64,000 nt of DNA from Corylus avellana (Eukaryota; Streptophyta; Magnoliopsida; Fagales; Betulaceae). A program made the position numbers and the translations under genes. The stretch spans positions 21,514,838 through 21,578,837 of the forward strand of contig NC_081547.1 of assembly GCF_901000735.1 (NCBI RefSeq), in the 5' to 3' direction. Below are positions 11,564-24,440 of the stretch, in pieces; the first letter of the stretch is position 1, and each line of letters begins with the position of its first letter. The notes beneath the pieces were generated by a model that was not told where the DNA came from, searched no databases, and was given only the letters and a program-made list of their open reading frames with translations.

Positions 11564-14500
11564 CTACTTTGCTTTCTTCTTTGCCTTCTTACTATTTTGA
11601 CTGGTTTGCACCTTTCTCTTGGATGCCTTCTCTGCCTTAGAGGTTGCTTTTTTCATTTTCTTCTTTTGAACTTCATCACTATCACTATCAGCAGCAGCAG
11701 CACCGCCAATATCATTATCACCTCCCTCATCATCGTCACTATCCTCAATTTTTCTTTTCATAAGAGGCTTTTTAGTTCGACCTCTAGGCTTAGGTCCTTT
11801 CTTCAGTTCATCACTTTCAATAATTTCCTCTTCCTTGTTTGCTGGTTCATCACTGTCATCTTTCCCACCACCTTTTTTCTTTGAAGTTCTCTTTTTGGGT
11901 TCACCCACTGCTTTTGCAGCTTGGTTTCCACTTAGCTTTTGTAACTCTGGTACATATGCTGTTGTCTAAGACCCAAAAAAAAAAACATTCTCATCACATG
12001 AACCGCAAATTAAAGCTATAACTATTAAAGGGTGCTGTTTGAGAATGACATACCCTGCCACCAGCATTGATGAAATCAATTTTCTTCCCTGCCATTACAT
12101 GGAATTTCATAAATATTTGTAGCTCAAGATGTCTATAAAACAAATAGGATAAAATGTGCTCAAGAAATAAAATAAGAAAATGAACGATTATTCCTTGGTC
12201 CTAAATAAACCTAGTATCTTTGATCTAACATAAAGCCTATTAAAAGAATGATGTTCAACACTAGCATGTTAAAAGGTTAATATATCATTCTTTGTAAAGA
12301 AAAGTCTGAATCTTTATATGAGATGGACTACCTAGGTTCTCTAAATTAGGAAAAGGTAGGTGTAAGAATAGAAGAAAAGTTCAAATATATTACATCATAA
12401 TATATCTGATATAAATTAAACACTGGGTCAAGTTCATGTTTCATAATAATCAATACCATTTAATTTCAAACATGTATACATGGATCTCAAATGAGCGCAT
12501 TAGGCCAGTATTCTAGACTTAGAATCGAATCTTCAACTCATATGCCAAGGACAAACAAGTAGGTCTAGTAGGGAGTGATAATCATAGATAATCATCCAAG
12601 TAAAAAGAAAAAGAAAGAAATCCATTTTCACACTTAATTGGAGAGAGAGAGAGACGTAAACGAAAAAAAAAAGGCAACATAATCGTTACCAAACACTAGT
12701 CTAAAATACAGTGACTAAGGAAATCTTCAATCACATGCTTCACTGTCTTCTATAGTAAAAATTTTTATGATCCCTTATCGTGCTACTTCATGAAAGTGGC
12801 ATACCTTTTTTCGCTTTGTTTTTAATATCTAATAAGGTCGTTTTTTACTTTGTTTTTAATATCTAATACATAGGCCATTTTTTACATCGGCTTCAAATTG
12901 TAAATCTAAATAATCAACAGTAGCTAACTCCTTTATTGAATGAGGGCACATACCAGAAAACAATTAGGAGATGATTGGGAAACTTAAAGAAAACCCAAAC
13001 CAGAAAAGGTGCATCAAACAGGCAGAAATCATCAAGAAAGTGTCGGTAAAACCTAAATTTGAAATGATTTTACTAGATGCTTTAAAGGAAATTAAAGAAA
13101 TTTGTTTTTATAAGTAACTAGATGCTTCAAAGGAACTTAAAATATAAAAAACAGCTCCATGTAAGTATCATCTAGATCTAAAAGTTTCGAAGACATATCT
13201 CCAATAGCATGTTAAATAGCAAGAAACACTCATGAAAACCATTCCCTTTAATTTATTTTTTTGATTGGTAAGTTTTACACATACACATGCTCTTGGTGAC
13301 ATGAACCCAGGACCTCACCCTCCTCCACCTTGCTACAAAGGGAAGAAGTACCATTTGAACTCAAGCTCATTGGTACCATTTCCCTTTAATTTATAGAACA
13401 AGGAAGCAAATTTCCCACGTGAGACAAGAACTTTTAATCTCCTTCCCTTATTTTTACTGAAAGATTACTCCTCAATAATTTTTTATTCTTTTTGTCAGCG
13501 TAACCCTAAGCAACTACAATCAAGCCCTATTGCATGGCAAGACAACAGTATTATTATCAGATCCAAAAATGGAACCTTTCCTCTGTTGTGCATCCCAAAT
13601 CTTCCATTAGTTTTCACAACTGAAGTTTTCAATTTTCAATTTTGCAATTTCAGTGCCACTTTCTCTTGCAGTTGACTATCGAATCCCAGTATTAAAATAT
13701 GCCACTAAACAAATCAAACTGTAAACATAACTGCACCCAAATACTTTATATGCAATTTCCTTTATGAAAAGAATTGAAGCAGAAAAGAAAGTTATTGAAT
13801 TAATCATAATCTGGATCCTTCAAGTTTGATATTAGTCTCAAGATATCATCAAACTGAGAAGAAATCCACAAGAGAAACAGATGAGATATGATAGAAATAG
13901 AACCTAGAGGACCACTTGCTCAAAATGAATAGCACAAAAGATTCAGAAGGAGAAATATGCTCATCATCTTGCAGTATCAAAGTGCAAACTAATTAGTACC
14001 ATCAATGAAAAAATATCTTCACCATGTGAAAAAAGATCTGAGGCACATGCTACAATGTGCTAGCTTAGTTTCTAAGGTTTGATTATATTATTTTCATCAA
14101 GTTAATGATGAAAGAAAGCTCTCATAATTGAAAGTTGTCAATGATTTTTATTTTGAAGATAACCAGATATGAAATATGGCAGAGGTATTGAATACCATCC
14201 AAACATGTTTCTGTAGTTCTATATGAGATATCACATAAGATCAGGAGCCAAACCATCAACAAAAGCCTTAGACTTCTTTTCGCGGGAATGAAATATCCAG
14301 TTTTTAGGAAACTGACTACTATCCGCCCCAACTTCAATTGCTTTCTCAATGACCTGTAAAATCAATTATTTTGTCAAAATGATCACATATAACAGAAGAA
14401 TCTTACCATTAACTTTTCCAGGCCTTTTGCCCCATCGAAAATGAAATAACCACTCAAGAGGAAACCGACTGCAATCAGCATCAACTCTAACCGCATATTG

Positions 14501-17500
14501 AATAACCTACATGTATTGTCCTCTATATATTCCATGAAGAATGCATGTCCCACAAAAGAAAGGTTTCTAAATTGCGAGGAAATACTCCAAAACAAAAGAC
14601 TATCACCCACCTCTTTTATGCACTTGTGTAAGTCTCTGCAGTTTTCCTTGGAAAGGCTGGCAGCAACTTGCAGTGGATGAATTCTTGCCTGTGAGGAATT
14701 AAATTAGTCATTGAAGTCCAAAAATTGAATTGTAGATGAGAGAACAAAAAAAAAAATCGCAGCATGAAGAAGCCACCAAACATTTAATATTCTTTGAAAC
14801 TTCACTGACCATTGATTATACATTTCTTAGGATTCCAAGAGAACAAGAAAAAGAAAGAGAATCGCAGCCTCAACCCCCATGTGACATAATTTGCCTCCCT
14901 AGGAACAAAAATTTAATCTCAAGTTGCAGTTTGGTGAAAAGAGAGCAAATCAGTGTTCAAATTATGTCAACACATCTTCATGTCTAAGGATCATCCTAGA
15001 ACTATACACATAAGACTGTATCAATAAATTTTCTGTATCATCGCCCCATCCCTCTCTGTTCTGTAGAAATAAATGAGGCTTCTCATTGGCACGTCCTGAC
15101 AGCCATTTCAGTTGTTGTGCTTTTCCGGCAGCTGCAGTGGTCCTAGTTGTTTGTTAGTGAATTTTGTTAGTCCTATGGGGAATTCGAGGTAGTGCTTTAT
15201 TGAATCCAAATCTTTTGAGCTTGCAGCAGAGGACGGGTCTACAATGTTACAAATTCGTGAAAGGAGTCGAGGTATTGTTCGATCTATCCATTTGGGAAAA
15301 GTTAGCTTTGGTGGTTAACTTGCTTGGTTGTTAACCAACCACCTTGGAGGCCATGGTTTCCATAGGAAGGGATGAAGGATTTTTTAAGAGAACCTCCAGA
15401 GTTGGGGTCACAGCCTTCCTCGTGCAGTGTTGCTCTAATAAACATGTGCGCTACTTAGCTGTGGCAGAGTATGGTAGGGTTGGTTGGAAGGGCTTCATCG
15501 TAGTGCTGGACGAGAGATCCTTCACCCTCGATTTACACTTGGTTCTGCATTTTCTCCATTTTCTTCATGCAGTGTTGTCATCTCTGTTGTTGATCTAAAA
15601 GCCATGCTGAGTGAGGTTTTGGGAAACTCATCCGCCAGTGAATTCTAAGGTTCTGGATCCTTCCCTGCAGCTACCATCGCATGTGTAGGAAAGCTTGATG
15701 AGGTGTTTAGAACTTGCCGGCAATAGCTTGGCAGCCTTGGTTTCCCCAAACAGAATGTCATGGGGGTCGAAGTTTCAGTGGGGTATCTCGCCAATGGTTC
15801 TTCTCAGGTGTTGTCCCCAGAAAATCATTCTCGGCCACTTTCTCAATCCCACTCTTCAGATACCGCCGAGGAAGAGGTAGTGTTGGTTGCTCTTGGGTTT
15901 GGGCCCCCTGATGCTGGCAATGTTGGTGATGTGTCCTGTTTTGGGAGAGTGCCTCGTTTAATCTGGCAAATAGAGGGCTTGGGTGATGTTGCTTTTGACT
16001 CAAGGTCGACAACCTCCAGTTTGGGCCCTGTGGGTGTTGAGTAAATTCCTAAGCCTTCAGAGTGGGCAAAAGTGGTGAAGGGGGGACACATATTTCTTTA
16101 GCGGACTACATGCCCTCTTCATCACTTTCATCCTCTAAGAATTCGCCAGAGGACATTGCTATTATTGATAGGGAGGAGGTAACGAACTGTCTACTTTGTT
16201 TGGGAGGGAATTGGGTTGTGCAAAAGGGAACTACCAATTTGATAGTGAGCCACTGCCTTGCCTAGATGTGGAAATCCACAATAGGTAGGAGGCCATGATC
16301 TGCACAGTGCACACCTCTGAATCCTTGTCACCCTGTTGAGTTCGGGAGAACTGATTGCTCAGAGCCGGAATATTTATACTGAGTTTTGCAAAAAGTAACA
16401 GATATCTATCGTGTTGTGGGGCATTCTTATCAAGGTTTTGAAGAGGAGCTTATAGCATTGTTGACAGTCATCAAAGCAAGTCGTTCCGTATGGATTCAGC
16501 CTCCATTTCTGAATGGGCAAATAGAGATAATAAAGAGTTAAAAAGGCTGGATTGCTCTAGTAATTATGACACTAAAGGTAGAAGTTCTAGTCGTGGATGA
16601 GGTAAGGGTAGAGGTTTCTCAGTTCTTAATGAAGCCTAAATTTTTTTATTTTTTTTTATATATATATATATATATTATGTAAGTAATTTCAGTATCATTA
16701 ATAGAGCACAGAGGGGTGCAACCCTAGTACACTGGGAATATACAAAGATGAGCCCCTAATAAGAAGAAGAATAAAATAAGTTCATGAAAACTACTAAAGT
16801 AGGAACATCCACTCGATGATGTGCCACCATCCACATATGCAACATATTAATCATATTCCTTCACAACTCAACCACCAAAAGCTCAACATCCTCAAAGGTC
16901 CATGTGTTTCTCTCCCTCCAAATACACCACATTACGAACAACCAGGCCAGCCTCCAAACTTCCCTCATTAGACCACAACCAACCGAACCACCCCAGCATG
17001 TCAACAAGTCCAACATCCATCTCGGCATAACCCACTCTATCCCAAACAATGTAATTCCACAATGCGGCTGCCACGTTGTAATGAAGCAAAAGATGATCAA
17101 CGGATTCCCCACTCTTCTTGCACATACAGCACCACTCGACATAGTCCTTTGTTATCCTTGTGAGGGTTGAATGCGGGGGATAAGCACCTAAGGATAAGGA
17201 ATTTGCTCAGAGATTGGAAGGCGGATGTGGTTTGCTTTCAGAAAACTAAACTAGATCATAAGTCTCTTGTAGAGTGGTTCATGGTTTATGGGGTTTCCAT
17301 CATGTAGATTGTTGTTGTCTAGATTCTAGACGAGCTTCTACTGGAATTTCGCTTACGTTGGATAGGAGGGTGGTGGAGAAAATCAATGAGCATGTGGGGG
17401 AGTTTACTATTATGTGCTCATTTAGAAGGTCGAAGATCATTTTACTTGGGCTTTTACAGGTGTTTATGGCCCTAATTCTAATGGGGCTAGAAGGCTTCTC

Positions 17501-20500
17501 AGGGATGAATTAGCAAATTTGCTTAGTTGGTGGAATATAACATTGGTGGATTAGGGGAAACTTTAAGGTCACTCATTTCCCTAGTGAGACGTCGAGAGAG
17601 GGCCAGTTTAGTCCAACTATGACAGAATTCTCAGATTTCATTTTTTATCAGGGTCTTATAGATCTTTCTCTTGTAAGGGGACTATTCCCTTGGTAGAATA
17701 ATCAAGATCTTCCTTTCTGGTCTAGAATTGATAGATTTCTCGTCTCTTCTGATTGAGAAGCCCAGTTTCCTAGTGTGCCCTAGAGGAGGTTGCCTAGACA
17801 TTGCCCAGACCACTTTAGGTAAGATCATTTGGTGTTAGATCATTTTATAGTGTCTTAATTATCCATGTTTGCAATCATTTCCCTCAGAGTATTTGGAGTA
17901 AGGCCCTCTTAAGAGTGGCTTTCTTTACTTGGTCAACCATTTTAGGTAAGATCCTCACTTTGGACAACTTCAAAAAATAGCAAATCATTGCGGTAGATTG
18001 GCATTGCATGTGCAAGAACAATGGAAAAACTGTTGACCACCTATTACTTCATTGCAAAATAGCTAGTGCCTTATGGAACTCTATCTTGGGCTTCTTTGAT
18101 TTAGCGTGGGTCATGCCCCATTGAGTGATATATCTTTCGCTTATTGGAGAGGGCAGTGTGGTAGTCCTCAAAGTGAAATTGTTTGGAAGATGATCCCACC
18201 TTGCTTGATGTGGTGTATCTAGAGAAAAAAAAATGAGAAGCTTTAAAGATAGTGAAAGGATGGTGGTGGAATTAAAGGCCTTCTTCTTCAACACTCCAAA
18301 CCAATGGATGGTTGCCCATGAGTGTTCTCATATTTCTAGTTTTCATGACTTTTTTATCCTTTTTCCTTTTTTATTAGGTGTTTCTCTTGTATACTTCCTA
18401 TGTACCTGAGTGCCCCTTTGTGTTTTTAATGAAATTCATTTACTCATAAGAAAAACTATATACATCAATATGGAGAAAATTATGAAGAAATAACAAACTC
18501 AAAAGCATAAATGAAATATGTCACAATGAGTTCCCAAACTAAAGTCACCAAAATCAGAAGCAAAAATATTTATTGAAAATAAAATTTAATTGATGTTCGA
18601 TATAAAGGGCAGACTGACTTGGTATAGCACTTCATCCGCGATCCAATTGCCAATACCTGCAATGTAGCTCTGCAAAGATTTACAAAATGAGAAAATAAAA
18701 ATTAATAAGTATACAAAATGAAGTAATGATCATTCAAAAAAACACTTGCATGTGGAACTAGATAAGTCATTCTAATTTTTGCTACTTCGCTGCATAGTTT
18801 GTACACAAGGATCTCAAGATCATCAAGGAAAAATAATAGAGATAATTCTAATGCACTTAGGTCTGACAAAACTAATTTTCTAGAAAAACAAAATGGACCC
18901 TGAAAATTACAAAAGTCAATTAACAAAGAATCATTTTAGGCTGCTTACCCTGCTTATGGATTTAGAATTTCTTTGCTTTCTTCCTTTTTATCTTTTTAAT
19001 TATGATTATTTCTCGTGGCTTTTGAAGACTCCTTGTTGAACAACTACTTATTTCTTTCAAAAAATCAATCCCTTTCAGTGACTAATTGATTCAATGGTAG
19101 TTCAATTAGGATGTGTTTACGTGCTAATATTTCAGCTTGTCCCTCAGATAAAGCCTCCCCAAATTTAGCAAGAAGCTGGTAGTATTTCACTTTTCCAGCA
19201 TTAAAGTAGGTGTCTGCATCTCGACTCAACAAAGACTGAACCCAACTATTGGTTCAGCTATACAGATCTCATAATGTCATTCCACTCTTTTAGGGAAAAT
19301 TTTCCATCACTCAGAACATAAAGTCACACTACTTCAGGGGATGTCAACTATGAATTAGCTCAACTGGTAAAATCTCGCCATACCATGGATCTAGGATCAA
19401 ATTCTACCTACAACAAGGGGGTGGGGGTGGGGGGTGGGGGTAGCGGTGGGGAGGGGGAGAAAGGTCAGAATACATCTTACACCCGTCTTTCGCCTTCCCC
19501 ATAAATGAAGCCTTCATTTAAACTACATTGCTTGTCTCACATTGAACTGATTGATCTTCAGTGCAAACAATTAAAATAAAAAGATTAATTCTTCTCGATC
19601 TTCTACTTTGTCCTTGAATAAATCTACAAGATCCAGAGTTTAATGTTGTTTTATGAAGCTTATCAACTAGGATTGGCTTACCTACACCATTTTAAAGTCA
19701 TTGAAATTGAGTCTTAGAAGTGCAAGGAGGTTCAACATAGAGAATGATCTCACTACCTTGTAAGGCATGTTTGAAAATATGGACAGGTTAAATATATAGA
19801 TCCAAGAAAGTGATGAACATAGATCTCAGACTCTCAGAAGCTCTAAGTGCCAAGCTCATCGAGAGCGTCTCATTGGAATATAAAAAGCAAACACCAAAGT
19901 ACGAATGCTGATCCAAAAAGTGATGACTTCAAATAAAGAATGTAAGAAGATTCTGGAAACGAGCAATTTGGGGGAACACTTTTGCATCTTAATCACTTAA
20001 AAACAAACTATTTTGTGGCTTCTCAAGTTATCAGAACCTAGAATCTAGGCCATGTTTCAAATATTGGAAAGCCACAGGAAATACACAGGGCAAGCAACAT
20101 CAAGTACATAACAGATTCTTCCATTCTAACCAGTTTGATCCATCAAGCATAAAAGGGAATCAAATAATTAAGTTATGCATATCTGGCTATAGAAAGGGAC
20201 AACCAAGATTCCAATTAGGCACCATGTGTATATATAGCAGAATATGCGGTGTACACATGTGGTGTTGCAATTTTAGTCACGAATCCTTAATTCTAAACCA
20301 TCTTTCTCACCATCCATATGTTAGCTCTCAGTTACTTCACATAAGTCATAACACCCTATGCAAGCATGAAACTTCACACAAATTATAGTAGTATATGCCA
20401 ATGCATCCAAGAACATAATTCAGCACGACATTTTGTTCACATTTCACATTAGATACAAATAGGCCTAGGCAAATTCACCGCCTACGGACTTTCGACCGCC

Positions 20501-23500
20501 TACTGACCGATAGCCAACTGACTTCTACTGACACCGATTAACCAATGGGCGGTAGGCGAAACATTTTTTTTATTTTCTTTTGACAAATTCGGTTCGGTAG
20601 GCGAAATAAAATTTGTTAATCGAACTGACTTTACCGACCGACTTCACCGATAATTTTCAATTTTTTCACATACCGACCGACTCTACCAAACCGACTTTAC
20701 CGACCGCCTATCGGTGTCGGGACAAAAATTTGGCGGAATAAGTCGGTGAAATTTCCGACTTTACCAACATTTTGGCGAAACAAAAATTTTTCTACCGACA
20801 CCGACCAACTTTAACCGACGCCCAGCCATAGATACAGATAATTTTAAAGATGAAAAACAATTTGCATACATCTAACTATATTTAGAGAAAATAGAAGAGA
20901 ACACAATGCTAAATACCTAAATCTGATGTTCCAAAGCAAGCATGATACAGAAATCACATAAATTTATTTAATAACCATTAAGCAGAGATTTCTTAGCAGT
21001 ATAGTCTTAGGAACAGCAAGAGAAGTGAGCAAAACAGCTTTAACCTGGTCAAGTAATAAAGCCTTAATTGCAATTTTCTTCTTGCTCAAGGATTCAATAA
21101 ATTCATCAATTGTCATAGGCTCCAAAAGTGCGTCAGGTCCAAGCTCAGATATGGGGGGTACTGCAGCTGGCTGTATTAACAAAACCATTGGCAATATTAA
21201 ATGTCTACTTCGTGTGATAATAAAAATACAAAAACACCAGTGGAAATTTCAAGCTCATTAGCAAGTGATGTTATGATACATCTTTGAGTAAGCGGACTTT
21301 AGCAAATCGCCTCTTGTCAGTGAAGGACAGCTCCAAACCATCATCTAGCTGCACAAGGACATTCAATGAGAATTTACAATCCTAATTAAGTGTTCAAATA
21401 GATCCCAAAGTGAAAAAAGTGCCTTCGTATTTTTTTTTTTAAGTAATTTAATCTCATTATAAAGTGCAGAGGGGCCTTCTCATCACTTTTATGTGTAGAT
21501 ATGGAAATATCAAATCAAATTGAAAGTCAATAAACAAAAAATAAATCATTCCATAAATTATTACAAAATGGAGTGTAAATGCCACATGTGGGAACCAAAC
21601 AATACAAATGCCCACCCACTCCAATACTAAGCACAAGGAGAATACAACTAGATGGAACAAATCTAATTATCTGCTCCATGAGACCTTTTGCATCTTCTTA
21701 GATCTAATTACATTGAGACCAAGAGATATTTACAACTAACTAATAAGGGACTTTTGGAACTTCATTATTATAAAAAAAATAAAAAATAAAAAAAAAGAAA
21801 AGAAAAAAAGAAAAAGATGTAACCAGATTAATGAAAAACTTGAGAATAGACGAATATGCATAAATATGTGATTCCTTATTAATTAAAAAAACACAGTTCA
21901 GCTGACATTAATTCTACAAACTTGTACATAAATGACCTGAACCACACTAGATCCCATGTAGAGTACAATAATTCTCAAAATCGCAATGATGTATGACCCC
22001 ATATTATTAATTTAATAAAGAAAAACACGAGGATACAAGCATAAATATTCCCATACATTGAAGGAGCAAAATTCTTACTTCTATAAAAAACTTTGAGTAT
22101 TTGGATGGCCATTCATCAGTGTCATTTACAGCAGACCTGTGCAAACACTCCGTTATTACATTTAACAACTGGAAATTATCATACAAATGGCGATCATTAA
22201 ACAGGTGTCTATCTGGAACAATTAACAATATGAGATAGTTATCATAATAAACACAGATGAAATTTGAGACCAACGTTGTGAGAAATTGTCTATTTACAGG
22301 AAAATTTCAGATTTGGCAGAACTAATAAATTGGGACACAATAGGTGTGCTTCACTAGTAGACTAAGTTCAATGCTCCTGAAAAACTCTTGTAACTCATTA
22401 AATCATATAATTACCTGTTTCACTTTTATACTTCACAAAATCAGTAGAGCTTTCCTTAATCACACGAGATTTTCCTTTCTTTTTTTGTTTTTCCTTTTCA
22501 GGCTTACTTAGGAAGCAGTACCATGGATTTGGTAAGCATGCTTCGCTATTATTTGCCAGAGAAGTTTCTCTAGTCACTTAAAAGAACTTCACCGCAAGAA
22601 AATATTTCCAAAAGAAAGATTTTCAGCTTCAGCCCTGAAAAGTTCAAGACTCTAAAAATGCCACAAAAATTTCGTGTTGTTTTGAACATGAAACTTTACA
22701 AACTCTAGATTTATAAGCTGGAATTTGGCATTTAAGAGACGCATGTTAAGCATGTAACAAGCTATACTTTAAAAATACAAATATCCATACAATTACATGA
22801 TTTCTCTCCTTTATGGAGAAACATTGGAAAAGCCAGGGTCTTTTTCTTTCCAAGAAAATATGCATAACTAATAAAAACTACTATCAACTAATTTTTGATA
22901 CTCTGCATGAAATCCCCTACTCCTTTTAATCTATTTAAATAAGTCACTAAGTTCAAAGTTAAAATGTGACAAACATGCCTTGAACAGTTCCTATATTAAG
23001 AAATTAATGGAACTATTATATTATAGCCCTTAATGGGGTCAACGAAAACCATCTAAGAATACTAACTAGAACAGCTTCTATATCATAATGTTATCAGAAA
23101 AATTGTGTACAATGTATTTTCAACGATGCCTCACCTCTTGTATTTTGTAACTGCAACACCCTTAATATATATAGCACCCGCCATGCCTGAAACAAATAAG
23201 ACCACACAGGTCATGGACCTCACATTTCAATTACACGGTCATATTCGTACAATCAAGGGAAACTTGGAGAAACAGATAACACATATTAGTTTATTATGAT
23301 TCTCTCAAAAAAAAAAAAAAACCATTCTTTTCAATACAACACAAACCAAACACGCCCTAAAAAAGAAAAACAAGGTTCTTCTCTGTGATTTTTTTAGGGT
23401 TCCTGAAGAGCACTGTACCGAATTGGAAGGAAGGGAAGGGAGGGGAATCGAGCTGGAGCCAGAGGTTCTTGCCCTTGCGGCGGGCTGAAATTACGGTCTT

Positions 23501-23647
23501 GCCCAGGAGAACGGCCTCGAAGTCCGAGGGCGAGACTCCGTCGATGACTTTGGTGTCGTTTGCTATGATCGCCTTCTTTATCTTTTTCCCCACGCAGTGC
23601 TCCTCCACGGCCCGCCTCGCCGCCTCCACCTCCGGAAGCTCCGGCAT
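11564..23647 (-). CDS. FPG1: Formamidopyrimidine-DNA glycosylase, tandem copy B (intact)
   Basis: Base-excision-repair glycosylase/AP lyase for oxidised purines. Ten exons on the minus strand: 23419-23647, 23135-23186, 22079-22136, 21280-21348, 21045-21170, 18619-18669, 14611-14688, 14254-14353, 12054-12088, 11564-11965. They join to exactly 1200 bases, 399 residues, close to the Arabidopsis protein. MPELPEVEAARRAVEEHC gives the catalytic N-terminus. Lys60 in RRKGKNLWL aligns with E. coli Lys57. FTDKRRFAKVRLL is in exon 4, SYIAGIGNWIADEVLYQ/ARIHP is the helix-two-turn-helix core, and GGRTTAYVPELQKL is the zincless finger. The last 130 residues are acidic and lysine-rich with runs such as KKAKKKAK, probably a disordered nuclear-targeting/DNA-binding tail. 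Introns 5, 6 and 8 are swollen by transposons. Confidence 0.93.
13257..13390 (-). mobile_element. tRNA-derived SINE remnant (intron 8, copy B)
   Basis: On the minus strand, GAGTTCAAATGG (A-box-like) is followed by GGTCCTGGGTTCATGTC (B-box-like) and then a short T/A-rich end. It is the counterpart of 1720-1815 in copy A, which carries a small internal deletion. Confidence 0.5.
15060..18470 (+). mobile_element. L1-type LINE lacking its RT core (intron 6, copy B)
   Basis: Read 5' to 3' it has: ORF1 pieces (GIVRSIHLGKVSFGG near 15270, then RVGVTAFLVQCCSN near 15400); an ORF2 endonuclease start (EGLNAGDKHLRIRNLLRDWK and VVCFQKTKLDHKSLVEWF, 17165-17280; later FWSRIDRFLVSS-like sequence near 17720); and the zf-RVT tail (CMCKNNGKTVDHLLLHCKIA, 18008-18065; MRSFKDSERMVVELKAFFFN, 18233-18290). 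The 3' end is TTACTCATAAGAAAAA. Stops and frameshifts are frequent. The whole reverse-transcriptase domain between endonuclease and zf-RVT is missing (junction about 17830-17920). Copy A lacks this insertion. Confidence 0.82.
16640..17145 (-). mobile_element. Nested antisense LINE 3' fragment
   Basis: Inside the larger LINE, between its ORF1 and ORF2, the minus strand encodes a zf-RVT tail: CCMCKKSGESVDHLLLHYNV and AAALWNYIVWDRVGYAEMD, then MWCIWRERNTWTFEDVELLV in another frame. Its 3' end runs to a T/TA-rich tract at 16640-16675, matching a reverse-oriented tail. ORF2 of the host LINE resumes at about 17145. I could not define a target duplication. Confidence 0.75.
19250..19535 (+). mobile_element. 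tRNA-derived SINE with guanine-rich expansion (intron 5, copy B)
   Basis: This segment is absent from copy A, where the flanks join. An A-box-like TAGCTCAACTGG (19356-19367) and a B-box-like GGATCAAATTCTA (19393-19405) indicate a plus-strand tRNA-derived SINE. Immediately after the B box is a G-rich tract at 19417-19458 with several runs of four to six G. The boundaries are approximate. Confidence 0.55.
20452..20838. mobile_element. hAT-type MITE in intron 5 of FPG copy B
   Basis: The insert 20460-20830 is absent from copy A and is flanked by GATACAAA (20452-20459) and GATACAGA (20831-20838), an 8-bp target duplication with one mismatch. The ends TAGGCCTAGGC and TATGGCTGGGC (read inward) are imperfect inverted repeats. 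The body is built from many CCGAC / ACCGACCGAC motifs. An 8-bp duplication fits hAT. There is no coding capacity. Confidence 0.75.
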
Positions 23648-24259
23648 TCTGCTTCGTCGCACGGACTGCTATGGAGCTTTCGCGCGCTTTTTCAGACTGA
23701 GTGAGAGTGGCGCGTGCGTTTTCTGACCTTTTGCTTGTCATGTTGAGAATTGAAAAATGTATACAATAAAATATTTTAAAATTATTTTGAAAATTTTTAT
23801 ACAATAAAATGGCTTTAAAAATTCTATTGGTTTTTGTTTCTTTTTAAGAGTAAGCAAATGTTTATCTAAATTTTAGTTAAAGAATATTTTTTTAAAATTT
23901 TTGCTATTAAATTTTTTTAAATTCATATAACATTTTAGTCATGCAATTTTACTATTTCACTTGAACTGATTTTTAGGCACTACTATTGGGATGGAAGTAT
24001 TATTTTGCATCTTTAATGAGAGGTTGACACATTATTTAAAAATACTAAATACAATATATATGAGAGCACAGGATCTTATGGAAAAAAATAAATAAATAAT
24101 CAATAAAAAGGCTCTACCACCTCTTCAACCTAATGCCATTGTCGGGTTCCGCCCAACACCACCGCACCGCCCAAGCTTCAGCCCACCACGAAGCACAAAC
24201 TTAACGCGCGGATGAGAAGGAGAGATGGAGAGGCCATGGCGGATCGACTCAGGATGGCA

Positions 24260-24440
24260 ACGATGGCCAAACGGTGGCCATATCGGCACATATCTAGCTA
24301 AACAGTAGCCAAACTGGCACAGATCTTGCTAGACGGTGGTCAAACCGATGCAAATCTGCTCAAACGGATGCAAATCTGCTCAAACGATGGCCAAACCGAT
24401 GCAAATCTGGCCAGATAGTGGATGGCAACGTGACGAGCCC
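24260..24440. repeat. Imperfect minisatellite with GATGGCCAAAC / GATGCAAATCTG units
   Basis: Repeats of roughly 20-40 bp such as AAACGGTGGCCA, AAACCGATGCAAATCTG and GCTCAAACGGATGCAAATCT recur at least five times. The rest of 23648-25890 holds the FPG copy B upstream region and AT-rich non-coding sequence, with no gene that I can support. Confidence 0.6.

Noticed and set aside
24260..24440. Possible CRISPR-like repeat array
   Set aside because: Units are irregular and there are no uniform spacers; the context is a plant nuclear genome.
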